DNA of 64,000 nt from Platanthera guangdongensis (taxonomy: Eukaryota; Streptophyta; Magnoliopsida; Asparagales; Orchidaceae). Under the pieces are notes generated by a model. It saw only the letters and a program-made list of their open reading frames with translations, did no database searches and was not told where the DNA came from. Numbering within the stretch: position 1 is the first letter of the stretch; each line of letters opens with the position of its first letter. Made by a program: the position numbers and the translations under genes. This document shows positions 45,931-57,239 of this stretch, in pieces. The DNA is taken from NCBI GenBank assembly GCA_039583875.1, contig CM077158.1, forward strand, positions 123,067,900 through 123,131,899, given 5' to 3'.

Positions 45931-47409
45931 TGTTGGAACACCCTATTACTGATTTGGGCAAGGATCACTATGTCCTTTAGGATATTTGTTTTGACCTCCT
46001 TATATAGATCTAAAGGTCAATTAGATTGAGTCTAAGGGTTAGTATTTAGGTTTGAAAGCTACCCTCAAGACCCTCAAGACCAGATATTTCAATTCAGGAG
46101 ACTAAGTCATTTCGTCGAGCTCAGGTCGATAAATCGTCGAACACCATTCGACGATCTCTGAGCTCACTTCAACGAGTCGTCGAACTCCGTTCGACGATCT
46201 TCGAGCTTAGATCGACGTTCCTGTCTCTAGTTTGTTTCCCTATCTTTAAGCTCAGTTCGATGATAGTTGAGCTCAGATCGATGATTTCTACTTCAGTCTA
46301 AGTCCAGTCGCTGAGCTCAGTTCAACGATAGTTGAGCTCAGGTCGTCGTTTTTCTGGAGAGATCGACGTTTTTCAAGATTCAAATTGAGTCAGTTTTGGT
46401 ATTCCCTTCTATTTATTCCCAACATTTATTTCAAGAATCTTGTAGCCGTTTCAATTAATCTGGAGCAAGTTTCAAGGAGATTTTAAAGGAATGTTTTATT
46501 GGACTTTCCTCCAGAAGACAAAATGCATTTAAGGAAGTCATTTATGAGAGGCTAACGGCTATCTTGGACAGAGAATTATTCTATTCAGATCTAAGGAATA
46601 AAAGATTATTCATTCTGCTGGTTAATGATAACAACAACAAGAAGGAGAGAAAAAGTTGCAGATATTCACAGTCATAGAATTCTTACAGGAACACACATCA
46701 CTGAAGGAGATCAATATACTGAAATTTCTAGATCCCTTTTGATTCCAGTGTTCAAAGGCCTTATCATTCAAGACTCCAGACACCACACATTTCAGCTGCT
46801 GTTGGAATCATCTTTTGCTGGAGATCTAATCTTCTGAAGTCCTATCACCCTATTGTAAAGCTTCACTTCCTGAACAACTCATGATCTCAGGGGGAGCTTT
46901 GACAACATCCACTATCTTCTCTCTGATTGTTGACAGTGAAGATCATCTCACCTCTCTCTCTCTCTCTGTTGTAAAGGATTTATCAAACTCCATTCAAAAG
47001 TTTGTGTTGGTTTCTGAGACCTTGTCAAAACTCAGTGGTGGCAAGACACCTGATCAAGAAATCTAGTTTGTTTTTTGAGCACCTTATCAAAATCTCATTG
47101 GTGCCTAGGACACCTGATCAACTCATCCTGTAGTGGATTCCTACCTAGGGTGGTAGAAGAGTGGATGTACCCAGATTGATTGGGGAACCACTATAGCTCC
47201 TTGTGTCCCCTGGTTGCTTCTTTGTGTTTTGCTGTGTGCTGTGTTGTTTTATTTCTTGCATTCATTTTCTTTTAGTTACTACAAGCACCTTACACCTATA
47301 CTTAAATTAAGTCTTCCACTGCAAAATAATTTTTATCTTGAAAATTATTTTAATATACTCTATTCATCCCCCCCTCTAGAGTTAAGATAGATCTTATCCT
47401 CCACTTTCA
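45931..47409 (+). repeat. Left LTR of element F (1479 bp)
   Basis: TGTTGGAACACCC to CCACTTTCA. It is homologous to the B LTR but about 200 bp shorter, partly because it lacks the 17-base tandem repeat. A TCGTCGA array is at 46110-46380, and a weak AATAAAAG TATA-like site is at 46598. Confidence 0.9.
46110..46380. repeat. TCGTCGA / GAGCTCAGATCGA array in F LTR
   Basis: The same word set as in the B LTR, more degenerate (several TCGATGA variants). Confidence 0.85.
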
Positions 47410-47411
47410 AT

Positions 47412-47427
47412 TGGTATCAAAGCAAGG
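47412..47427 (+). other. Primer binding site of element F
   Basis: TGGTATCAAAGCAAGG, tRNA-iMet type, 2 bases after the LTR. Confidence 0.88.
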
Positions 47428-47594
47428 TTGGTTAAAATACCAGACCCTAGAGGTTGGTTGTTATTCAACTAATTCCTCATCAGATTAGTTGTTCCTCAGG
47501 CTAACACCTGAACCAAAAGATCTCTGATAAGATCATCCTTTATAGAGGGCTCCTATTTTTATTATTCGTATTATATTTATCCTTATATAAAACC

Positions 47595-49586
47595 ATGGCA
47601 CAGAGCAAAGATTATGCTAGCACTAGACCTCCAGTGTGCAATCTATCTAAGTTTGCACTTTGGAAGGCAAGGATAAGATTGTACATGAATTCTGTTGATG
47701 AAGATATTTTTAATTCTGTTTTGACAGTGTGTCCAAGACCCCCAGAAAATACAAGTACAAGTGTTGTTCCACCTCCTTCAGGAACAGATGCAGAAATCAA
47801 GAAATGGAAAGTGGCAGATGCTAAGGCAATGAACATTTTGGCACAAACCATGTCTGATGACATATTTCAAAAAGTAGCTGAATGCAACTCTGCAAAGGAC
47901 ATCTGGGACAAGTTATCTGAGATAGTCTCAGGATCTGCTGATGAGAGAAAAGATAGAAGATCCCATCTCATAACTCAGTATGAGAACTTCAAGAAAGGAG
48001 AAGCTGAGTCAGTAGCAGATATGTATAATATACTCAGTCTCATAGTTAATGAGCTGAAAACATTGGACAAAGAGATCTCATTGACTGAGCTCAATGATAA
48101 TATCCTAATGTGCTTCCCAAGCACTTGGGACTCAAGGATCTGGCCAATCAAGAATGCCAGAAGCCTAAATGAGATCACAACTGAAGCTCTCTTGGGCAAG
48201 CTCAAGTCTTATGAGCTGCTCCTCACGAAAAGAGAAGAAGAGCAGAAGGCTGCTTCACCAGCAGTCAGAAAAGAGAAATCAATAGCATTCAAAGCTATTG
48301 AAGATCAGCCTGAAGACAATGTCACAGGCAATGAAGAGCTGCTAAGCTTACTGGCCAGAAGGTTTTATAAAATGGCCAGGAAGGATTTCAGGAAAAGATC
48401 ATACAGAGTGCATGACAAGCCAAGGTATGACAAATCAAATAACAAAGAGATTATTTGTTTTGGATGCAGGAAACCAGGCCATATTGTGCCTGACTGTCCA
48501 GAAAATGAAAACAAGGACAAGAAAGACAGGAAAAAAAGGAGAAAAGAAAAGGACTTCAAGAAAAATAGCAATGACAAACCCTCCTCCAGCAAGAACAAAA
48601 ATACAAGGAAGGGGTTTGTTGCTGAAACTTAGAGTGAGATAGAAGAAGAATCTGAAGCTTCATCCAGCTCTAGTGAAGATGAAGATGATGCTGATGAAAA
48701 AGAATTCTGCATGATGACTATCAATGCCTCACAACAAAATTATGATGCAGAAGAGTCAGAGTCAGAATCAGAGACTCAATCTGAAGAGGACCAGGTAATA
48801 AATTCTTTTGATTTTAATTCTGAGGACTTCAAGTGTGAGTTTAAAGCACTGTGTTTAGATTTATTAAAATCTGAGAAGGAAATCATTTCTCTCAGAAATC
48901 AGCTATATGAACACAGCACTTTAAAATCAGAAAACCTCAAACTCTCTGAGGAGTTGGAATGCTATAGGGAGCAGATAGCTTCACTGAATAGTGAGCTATC
49001 AGAGACCAAAAAGTTTGAAGAATCCCTTAATGGGAGAAGTATCAAACTAATGGACATCACAAGCACAGTGAACTCAAGATTCAATAGTACACTGGGATTT
49101 GGTGCCTCGTCTAGCCAACCCATATTATTAATAACCCCAATCAAATTTATCTCTGATAAAGGTAAGGGAGTTGTAGAGGTGGCTAAGAAGAATTCTGATT
49201 TACTTAAGAAAACAAAAGTTCAACAGAAAATGTCGAACGGAGCTCGACGATCATCGAATGGAGCTCAACGATCTCAGGTTGAATCGTCGAACTCACGTCG
49301 ACGATTTCTGAACCCTGAACTCTGGCATAGTCGATCTTCGAATGGAGCTCGACGATCTGAGCCAAGATCGTCGAACTCAGCTCAGTGATCGTCGAACAGA
49401 GCTCAGAGTTTTGAAAAATCCTTCAAAGGTAAATCAAACTTCAATCCTAGAGGTCCTACATCTCAGAGGTTTAACCCTTATACTGAATAGATAATACCTC
49501 CTAGGAGATATCATCCTGAAGGCTATAAGAGTCAACCAGAGATGTCTTTTATTTCAGAATTTAAAGGTTATCAACCTAGGCCCAAG
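47595..49586 (+). pseudogene. gag of element F with nonsense codons
   Basis: It starts at the MAQSKDYA ATG. Capsid LWKARIRLYM, WKVADAKAMNIL, KVAECNSAKDIW; zinc knuckle CFGCRKPGHIVPDC. TAG at 48630-48632 follows FVAET, as in B. The frame then continues unbroken through EEESEASSSSSED, EFCMMTINASQQ, the acidic/coiled tail and the Ser/Arg linker to TGA at 49386, with another TAG near 49489. If the first TAG were read through, about 600 codons would be continuous. Highly similar to D and B. Confidence 0.9.
49231..49405. repeat. Palindrome array inside the gag-protease linker of F
   Basis: GTCGAACGGAGCTCGACGATC and variants in the reading frame, giving SNGARRSSNGAQRSQ. Third element with the same placement. 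Confidence 0.88.
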
Positions 49587-49626
49587 GTAAACTGGGTCAA
49601 AAACAAATAAATTGTTTTATGTGCAG
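49587..49626 (+). other. Conserved 40-nt GT...AG segment at gag-pol frame change (F)
   Basis: GTAAACTGGG...TTTATGTGCAG, 40 bases, in-frame TAA for gag, pol frame directly after. Confidence 0.5.
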
Positions 49627-52600
49627 GAGAAGACCTATCCAACATCAAACCATCAATGGTATCTGGATAGTGGGTGCTCAAAGCACATGACAGGAAACAA
49701 GGACAATTTCACATCCTTCAAAGCTAAGCTTGGACCCAAAGTAATATTTATTGATTCAAACTTTGGACTAACAAAAGGATATGGTGAAGTCCAGATTGAC
49801 ACAGTCACATTCAAGAAAGTAGCCTATGTGGAAGGACTGAAGCACAACTTAATCAGTATCAGTCAACTCTGTAATGAAGGCTATCAAGTGACTTTCAACA
49901 AATTCTCATTCAAAATCAAATCAGAGGACAACACAACTGTGTTGAAAGGTAAAAGGAAAGGTAACATTTATCTTGTAGATTTTCTTTCAACTAAGGTAGA
50001 TATGTGCTTGTTCAACTCTATTTGTAGACCTAATCAATTATGCCATAAGAGACTAGGGCATATAAACCTTATAACCATTGCTAGGCTATCCAAGGACAAC
50101 CTTGTTAGAGGACTACCTTTTGGCCCCTATGAGAAGGAAGGACTTTGCAGGGCTTGTCAATTAGGCAAGCAAACCAAAAATAGTTTCAAATCACTTAATA
50201 AGAGTGATTCACCAAGGATTTTGTATCTGTTACACATGGACCTTTTTGGACCCATTACAGTACAAAGCTTAGGAGGGAAATCCTATACTTTAGTGATTGT
50301 AGATGACTTCTCTAGATTCACATGGGTGTTCTTTTTGAGGAAGAAGTCTGATAACTTTAAGTGTTTGACAGAGTTTCTCAAATGCATACAGAGTGAGTTC
50401 AATACTCACATTGCCCTGATCAGAAGTGATCATGGGACAGAGTTTGATTCTCTTCTTATGCAAGAGTTCTGTCAGAGTGAAGGGATCAGGCACACTTTCT
50501 CAGCTCCTAGAACTACTCAACAAAATGGGGTAGCTGAAAGGAAAAAAAGAACCATTATTGAATCTGCTACTACATTGTTGTCAGATGCTCATCTTCCTCT
50601 ATCCTTTTGGGCAGAGGCAGTCAACACCACCAAATATGTGTTGAATAGAAGTTTAATACATAAACTGAAGGGCAAGACTCCCTATGAATTACTCAAAGGG
50701 AAGAAACCTAAAGTAGATTACTTCAAAATCTTTGGTTGTATTTTCTACATTCATAATAATGAAAAGAAATACTTAGTAAAATTTCAAGCTAAAGCTGATG
50801 AAGGAGTGTTTCTGGGATACTCCATGATCACTAAAGCTTATAGGGTATATAATAAATCTACTCTCAAAATTGAAGAATCTGTTCATATATCTTTTGATAA
50901 ATCTAACATGTCTTTCAAGGAGAAGAATACTTCTACCATAAAAACTTTGCAGGTACACTCTCTTGCTGAAGACTTGGACAGGTTACCAATTATTCAAAAA
51001 GATGAAAGTAGTGAAGATGAAGAAGTCATTCAACATCTTGAAGAGAATCTTCTTGAAGAGCCAGTTGTTGTACCACAAGAGGAAACAACAACACAGGTTG
51101 GTGAACAATCAACATCTCCTATTGATTTAGTAACATCAAGAGACCATCCAATCTCCCAAGTGATTGGAGACATCTTAGCTGGTGTGCAAACTAGAAATCA
51201 GGTCAACCAAAACCTGATGCACACTTGCTTTCTTTCTCAAATTGAAGCTCAATCCATTCAAGATGCAGAGCAAGATCCACACTGGATCATTGCAATGCAA
51301 GAGGAGTTGCGTCAATTTGAAAGGAACAAAGTTTGGGAACTTGTGCGAAGGCCAAAGGATCACTCCATTGTTGGAACAAAATGGGTGTTCAAAAATAAAT
51401 TGGATGATCAAGGAGTCATTGTAAGGAACAAGGCAAGACTAGTTGCTCAAGGGTACTCTCAAGAAGAAGGGATAGACTATGATCAGACCTTTGCACCAGT
51501 TGCAAGGTTAGAGGCCATAAGAATATTCTTAGCCTATGCAGCACACAAAGGATTCAAAGTATATCAGATGGATGTAAATAGTGTCTTTCTCAATGGAGAT
51601 ATCAAAGAAGAAGTCTACGTCAGACAACCCGCAGGTTTTATCTCTTCAACTCATCCTAATCATGTTTTCAAATTGCATAAAACATTATATGGTCTAAAGC
51701 AAGCTCCTAGAGCATGGTATGAGACCCTAGCATGCTTTCTTCTGAAAAATGATTTTATAAGGTGTAGAGTAGACCAAACTCTTTTTATTAGAACCCACAA
51801 GTCCCTACCCTACTAATAGAAATCTATGTAGATGATATTATATTCGGTTCTACTGATTCAAATTTGTGCAGAAGGTTTTCCAACCTAATGCATTCTAAAT
51901 TTGAAATGAGTAGCATGGTTGAGCTATCCTTCTTTCTAGGATTGCAAGTCAAAAAGCATGCTGAAGGCATACTCATCTCTCAAACCAAGTATACAAAAGA
52001 ATTGGTTAAGAAATTTGGTATGTCGGAAGCATCATGTATGAAAACACCTATGCCTACTAATGCTGTACTAGATGCTGATGAACATGAGAAACCTGTTGAT
52101 CAGACAACATATAGAGCAATGATTGATTCTTTATTGTACCTTATAGCTAGTAGACATGACATAATGTTTGCTACATGCATATATGCTAGATTCCAAGTGA
52201 GCCCTATAGAGTCACACTTAACCTTAGTAAAAAGGATTCTTAGGTATGTGAAATGTTGTCCCAATCTAGGTCTCTGGTATCCAAAAGATTCAGCATTTGA
52301 CTTAACTGGATTTTCAGATGTTGATTATGCTGGATGCAGAATGGATAGGAAAATCACTAGTGGAACTTGTCAGTTTCTTGGTGACAGACTTGTCTCCTAG
52401 TTTTGCAAGAAACAAACATCTGTGTCAACTTCAACTGCTGAAGCTGAATATATGGCTGCAGGTAGTTGTTGTTCACAAATCTTGTGGATTCAAAACCAAC
52501 TCCTAGACTATGGCTACAACTTAGAGAAGTCAAAAATATTTTGTGATAATACCAGTGTTATTTCCATTGCACAAAATCCAGTCCTCCATAGTAGGACAAA

Positions 52601-52778
52601 ACATATAGAAATTAGACATCACTTTTTAGGGGACAATGTTGAGAAAAATAAAATTGAACTTCAATATATCCCAACTATCTTGCAAAGAATAGATATTTTC
52701 ACCAAACCTTTGGATGAAAAGAAACATACATTTTTCCTGAATCAGTTAGGAATGTTAGATGGAGGAAGTTTAAAATAA
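49627..52778 (+). pseudogene. pol of element F, one frameshift and one stop
   Basis: The best-preserved pol of the Sirevirus-like set. The frame is open to TAA at 51814-51816 and covers protease ([12 protein letters not shown]), GAG-pre-integrase (CHKRLGHIN; the usual Trp is Cys), CRACQLGK, integrase core ([27 protein letters not shown]), linker and most of RT ([35 protein letters not shown]). A one-base loss near 51803 (HKSLPY* instead of HKSHTLL) shifts the frame just before the RT active site YVDDIIFGS (near 51830). RNase H follows with DVDYAGC (Ala to Val), TAG at 52398 after LVS, and EYMAAGS. It ends KPLDEKKHTFF. Confidence 0.93.
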
Positions 52779-52868
52779 TATCCAAGATTTTAAAACTCTA
52801 AAATTTGAAAAGTTACCTCTTCACATGAGCAACAACCACTTCAGTTGAATACTGCTTATCCACTCCAA

Positions 52869-52884
52869 TCCAGCTCTGATATCA
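52869..52884 (-). other. Primer binding site of element H
   Basis: TGATATCAGAGCTGGA on the minus strand, a mutated tRNA-iMet site directly adjoining the LTR. Confidence 0.8.
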
Positions 52885-53179
52885 TGTTGAATTTTCTCCA
52901 TATGGTCAACAAGATAGCCTGATGCCAAATTAATATTCTCAGCACTATCAAGATCACATCTTGATCACGCGGAAATTTCCCTGGACCTTGGAGTGAGCAG
53001 GGGTTATCTCAACTAAAGCCAGTCAATCAGAAAACATATGCAGCACAAGAGTCATTATTGATTCACAACAAACTTCTTTACACCGCGAGACATACATGAC
53101 GAGACATGATTCACCAAAACCAATATCGGGCGAGCAGAGAAAATTACAAAGACAAGACAAACAAGCCGCACGAACTCAA

Positions 53180-54800
53180 ACACCAAGATGACGGTCTACT
53201 ACTGTGGAGTCCGCACAGTCCGCCAGATCGCCAGACCGCAACCCAAGCCGCGCGGACTACCCCTTATTCCAATGCTAGATCTAGCCGCCGATCTGCATGC
53301 CTCCTAACCGTGAGGTCGCCTAGCCGCCGACCGCACAAGCTGCGACGCCGAGTAGAACAGTCCGCCTGAAGTAGGCGACTTATTGAACCTCGAACCAAGT
53401 TGTCAAAGAGAAAACCAACTGGTCGCTATCCTCGACCTGTTGTTTACCGCCTGTTGCTTAACCGCAGAGTCCGCACTGTCCCTGACCGCAATCCGAGCCA
53501 AGTCCTGGCTTTCCAGCGCTATCCGCACAACTTCGGTTGGTTGTTATTCCTGATGTGACATGGGTCCTATTTATAGGCATGATGATGAGTGTGGTCACCG
53601 CTCTAGCCGATAGGACTACCGCCACATCCTGCAGCAAGAACAAGTGTATCCGCAAGCCCGCGGATACACACACCAGTCCGCCGCTGCCTGTGCAAGATAG
53701 CCAGTCCGCCATAGCTTCTCCAAGGCCGCACACAATCGCCAGTCTGCCTTGTCGCCAAAGGCCAAACCAGGACCACCACAGCCAGACTGCGTAGCAACAA
53801 TGTCTGCCAATCCGCCGACACAGCTCCAGCCCGCTTATCCCGAGCCCATAGCCTCGCCACAAGGCAAATGCCGGACTCAGCGGACACACAGCTTCAGTCC
53901 GCTCATCCGCAGCTCACGACTTCGCCACCAAGGCAACTGCCGGACTCAGCGGACACACAGCTTCAGTCCGCTCATACTGCGGACAGCCCTAGTCTGCATA
54001 TCCCTGTAGACAACACCAGTCCGCATACCCTGAGTCCATAGCCTTATTACCAAGACACCTACCGGACTCAACGAACACAGCTCAAGTCTGCTTAAACAGC
54101 ATACTCCACCAGTCTGCATACCCTGCAGACTTCTCTAGTCCGCATATCCCGCAGACTGCTCTATTCCGCATATCCCAAGTCCATAGCCACGCCACAAGGC
54201 AGCTGTCGGACTCAGCGGACCCCAACTCTAGTCCGCACGCAGTTGCGGACACAATCTACAGTCCGCTTCCTCCAAACTCGCAACCAAGGCACACAACACT
54301 TCTGCCGAGTTTGGCGGACTGAGAAGCAGTCTGCGCTCAACTGCGAGATCTCCCCGGACTGAGCCAAACATGCACTTGGTTCAGAACCAACCAAGTACAC
54401 ACCACTGGCCACAAGGGCCAGTCCGCACTTACTGGCGGACACTGGATCCAGTCCACCTGTCCCGGCGAGCTCAAGTATCAGTCCGCACTGACTGGCGGTC
54501 TCCGCGGCTTCCACTTGCCGCTTCACCAGAGCAAAACCAAGGCTTCTGCCAAGCCGGTCTGCTGAGCTCCAGTTCTTCAGTCCGCTTCTTGCCGGACTCC
54601 GCGGATATTGTTGCTATCCGCCTGGTTACTTCCTGGTATCCAGCTGCCTCCTGAGCGCAAACCGGCCTAGCTCACCGCCGCTGCTGTCCGCGTAGTCCGC
54701 GCGAACAGACCGCCCAGGTCGCTACAGAGCAAACCGTCTGCAACATCCCTGCCGACCTATCTGTCCGTCAACCCTGTCCGCGTAGTCCGCACGGATAGGT
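53180..54800. repeat. AGTCCGC / GCGGACT array in H LTR
   Basis: Dozens of AGTCCGC words, many expanded as tandem CCGGACTCAGCGGACACACAGC-like units of about 65 bases (for example 53870-53990). GC-rich, unlike the AT-rich flank. Confidence 0.92.
53568..53575 (-). promoter_or_regulatory. TATA box, H LTR
   Basis: Minus strand CCTATAAATAGG, the same sequence and context (GCCTATAAATAGGACCC) as in I at 58173. Confidence 0.6.
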
Positions 54801-54843
54801 ACAAGTGCTCCATTCACCCATTTTTACTTCACAAATTTCAACA

Positions 54844-55041
54844 TTAGAGGTATCTCTGAAAGGTAGATGCTTAATTATATGAATCCAAAATTGCAAATTT
54901 ATTTGGTCAAATGGAATCAACTTGCAAAAATTAAATATTTCATTTATGACACTTTTATTACATTAACACAAGTGGCTGCCACATTGGCACATTTCGCGTT
55001 TTTATTCTGTGTGAGATACCCGAGTACAATCTGAGACATAT
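54844..55041. other. Unique flanking DNA, nothing recognised
   Basis: AT-rich, no frame or repeat. Probably pre-insertion genomic sequence beside H. Confidence 0.4.
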
Positions 55042-55044
55042 CTA

Positions 55045-55174
55045 GGCACCGTTTGGGGGGACTTATTTTCACCGGTCAAGCGGTGACGACCGCATGTACC
55101 GGACCATAATTAAGGTCTGGTACATGCGGTCGTCACCGCTTGACCGGTGAAAATAAGTCCCTCCAAACAGAGCC
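55045..55174. mobile_element. MITE 1, Tourist-like (PIF/Harbinger), 130 bp
   Basis: A near-perfect fold-back: GGCACCGTTTGG at the left, CCAAACAGAGCC at the right, with long inverted arms (ACTTATTTTCACCGGTCAAG). Flanked by a 3-bp duplication CTA (55042-55044, 55175-55177). TIR style, 3-bp duplication and size fit Tourist-like MITEs. It has no coding capacity and would need a Harbinger transposase in trans. Confidence 0.9.
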
Positions 55175-55177
55175 CTA

Positions 55178-55646
55178 GAGAGATCCTGTGTACTTCAGGA
55201 CCACATAGTCTAATTTGAATAGGTTAAAATTGATTTAATTTAGTTTGAGTTTATTCAATTTAATTCAAATATGATTTCAAGTCGAATTATAGTCAATCAA
55301 TACTAAATTGCTCAAAATATAATTTGAATGAACTCAAGTAGATTAAAAATATTATGTATTTTTTAATGAATTCTTATTCAAAAAAATAAAAACACTAAGA
55401 TTTAAACCTAAATAAAAATAGTGAATGTTTAAGTGTTTCATCTGCTATATACGGAGGTTGTCCAATTTAATTTTGCGCCAACTAGCAATAAAGAGTAAAA
55501 TTGTCAAATTTCGAGTCGGGTCTATTCGATTTCGAGTCAATTCGGAAACGGGACATTTCGAGTCGAGCTCAAATCGCTCGAACTCAAATGATGTTTCTTG
55601 ATTGGCAGCTCCATTGATCACGCCTGCGTGAAGGACCTCGAAGTAT
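55178..55646. other. AT-rich non-coding DNA, nothing recognised
   Basis: No frame, no clear repeat. Contains AATTTAATT-like low-complexity stretches only. Confidence 0.4.
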
Positions 55647-55649
55647 TAA

Positions 55650-55916
55650 GGCTCCGTTTGGGGGGGGGGACTTATTTTCACCGGTCAAGCGGTTACGATC
55701 ACCTGAACCATACCTTAATTAAGATCTTATTCATGCGATCGTAACTGTTTGACCGGTGAAATTAAGGCTCCGTTTGGGAATACTTATTTTCACCGGTCAA
55801 GCGGTCACGACCGCATGAACTGAACCTTAATTACGGTCAGGATCATGCGGTGGTGATCGCTTGATTGGTGAAAATAAGTCTTCCCAAACGAAACCTAAGT
55901 CCCCCCGAAACGGAGC
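55650..55916. mobile_element. MITE 2, split by MITE 3
   Basis: Same family as MITE 1. The left arm 55650-55765 starts GGCTCCGTTTGG; the last 18 bases resume at 55899-55916 (GTCCCCCCGAAACGGAGC plus one). The insertion point is the TAA inside the GTGAAAATAAGT arm. Flanked by TAA on both sides. Confidence 0.85.
55766..55895. mobile_element. MITE 3, 130 bp, inserted in MITE 2
   Basis: GGCTCCGTTTGG to CCAAACGAAACC, with a TAA duplication (55763-55765 and 55896-55898). Same length as MITE 1 and the same arms. Confidence 0.88.
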
Positions 55917-56934
55917 ATAAACCTCTATGTTGTGCTGTGTGACCTCTCTCTCGTGCTTGAAATCAGAATTAATCTATATCATATATTTATATATAATGTT
56001 ATTATTAATAAAAGTGATAGAAAGAATTGAAATTAGCATTTTAATTTGTGATAAATATTTTTAGATCTTCAGAGTTCAGAGTAGGCCAGCGGACAAATCT
56101 CCAAGCCGGAAGCCTGGCATGGGCCGCATCAGTAAGGTTAGTCTTGGCTCAGGCCAGCAAGGAGGCCCTAATATGCCCCCTTTTTGGTATTGATTCGGTG
56201 ACCTGAATCATAATGACCTAGCAGTCCGAGCAAATATTGACGGCTGAACCAAATAATTGCTTGTATTAAATCATGTAAACCCTTATATTAATCAAATTTA
56301 AATTAATTTTCTGTGATGATATACTATAAAATAGTTATAAATAAGCTTCATCAAAGTACTATGCAAATAAGGTAGTATTGATTTAGAGTGTATTCTGTTT
56401 GGAGTGGGAGGGTACTCCTGCACCGGCGGGTTTCTTGCAGTGGTGAATGAAATGAATACTCAGTTTGAAGAACCTCTATATATCTTTATGATCTTTGCAT
56501 TATAGCCTAGTTAATTTTTCCGCACGTATTTTTTGTAAAAATGTATATATTTTGTTTGCCTCTCTATATTATATTGAGATGAGGGTGATGATTATTTGAG
56601 TGATGAGCCCCCTTAAATGTTGGGCAGGTGCTCATCAGTCGCCCAACTACTTGGTCGGCGAGGTCCTTATAGTTCTGACTACCGGGCAGTCAATAGTTAA
56701 AAGGGGATCTATTACCCCCCCTCCCTTAAGACCTGGCCCAGGGCTTTGGGCAAGTCAGGCCTAGGCCATATTGACGCGACCTAAGTCGGCCCTGCATACA
56801 TTAATTTTTTTGCTCGCTTTGAAGTTCTTAAATATTTATTGCAAATTAAAATTCTATTCTCATGTCTTGCCACTATTTTAATAAATAAAATACATTATAT
56901 TTGGTTTCATCCAGGGGCTGACACATTTTGGGGC
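55917..56934. other. Non-coding DNA, nothing recognised
   Basis: AT-rich with one GC-richer patch near 56080-56180. No supported frame or RNA gene. Confidence 0.4.
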
Positions 56935-56962
56935 GAGTGTGGGCAGCCAGCCGCCCACACTC
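56935..56962. repeat. Perfect 10-bp stem-loop
   Basis: GAGTGTGGGC, an 8-base loop AGCCAGCC, then GCCCACACTC. It lies directly before the palindromic repeat block and may be part of the same transposon end. Confidence 0.6.
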
Positions 56963-56982
56963 ATTTTTTAAAAAGAAATTTA

Positions 56983-57222
56983 ATAGTATTAGCCACGGTC
57001 TAAACCGTGACGAATATTCTATTTTAAAAAAAATTAACAGTATTAGCCACGATTTAAATCGTGGCTAATACCCTGTTTTTTAAAATTACATATATTAGCC
57101 ACGTCTTAAACTCTAAACCGTGGCTAATATCTATTATTTTAAAAAAAACTGTATTAGTCACGGTTTAAATCGTGACTAAACCGCATTCTTAAGAATATTA
57201 TAGTATTAGTTACGGTTTAAAT
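56983..57222. repeat. Five TTAGCCACGGTTTAAA palindromic units
   Basis: Units at about 57-base spacing, each a near-palindrome TATTAGCCACGGTTTAAACC / GTGGCTAATA, separated by poly-A/T. Such units are typical of the subterminal regions of CACTA (En/Spm) elements. I see no terminal CACTA, and the block is cut at 57222 by the I LTR, so the identity is an inference. Confidence 0.6.
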
Positions 57223-57239
57223 TGTTGAAATTTGTGATG

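Larger units (their letters stand above)
45931..52806 (+). mobile_element. Sirevirus-like 'element F' (B family), 3' end missing
   Basis: Left LTR (45931-47409), primer site, gag, 40-nt segment, and a full-length pol ending MLDGGSLK. Sequence similar to the region after B pol continues only to about 52806, where an unrelated minus-strand LTR element (H) starts. ORF3, polypurine tract and right LTR are therefore gone. It inserted into G gag; the left flank is GTTTT. Confidence 0.9.
52807..54843 (-). mobile_element. Copia 'element H': 5' LTR, primer site and 75 bp of interior only
   Basis: Read on the minus strand: LTR 54843-52885, primer site, then about 75 bases before the break with F. LTR ends TGTTGAAATTTGTGAAG (start) and AAAATTCAACA (end) match those of element I. 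It lies in inverted orientation to I. Confidence 0.85.
52885..54843 (-). repeat. LTR of element H (1959 bp)
   Basis: Same family as the I LTR, about 300 bp longer. AGTCCGC / GCGGACT array throughout 53180-54800. TATAAATA on the minus strand at 53575-53568. Confidence 0.88.

Noticed and set aside
53106..54654. GC-rich frames of 60-140 codons on both strands
   Set aside because: They lie in the AGTCCGC array of the H LTR; low-complexity, no domain, both strands open.
54844..57222. tRNA or other RNA gene in the non-LTR region
   Set aside because: No cloverleaf-like or conserved RNA pattern seen. The strong stem-loops are MITE arms and palindromic repeats.
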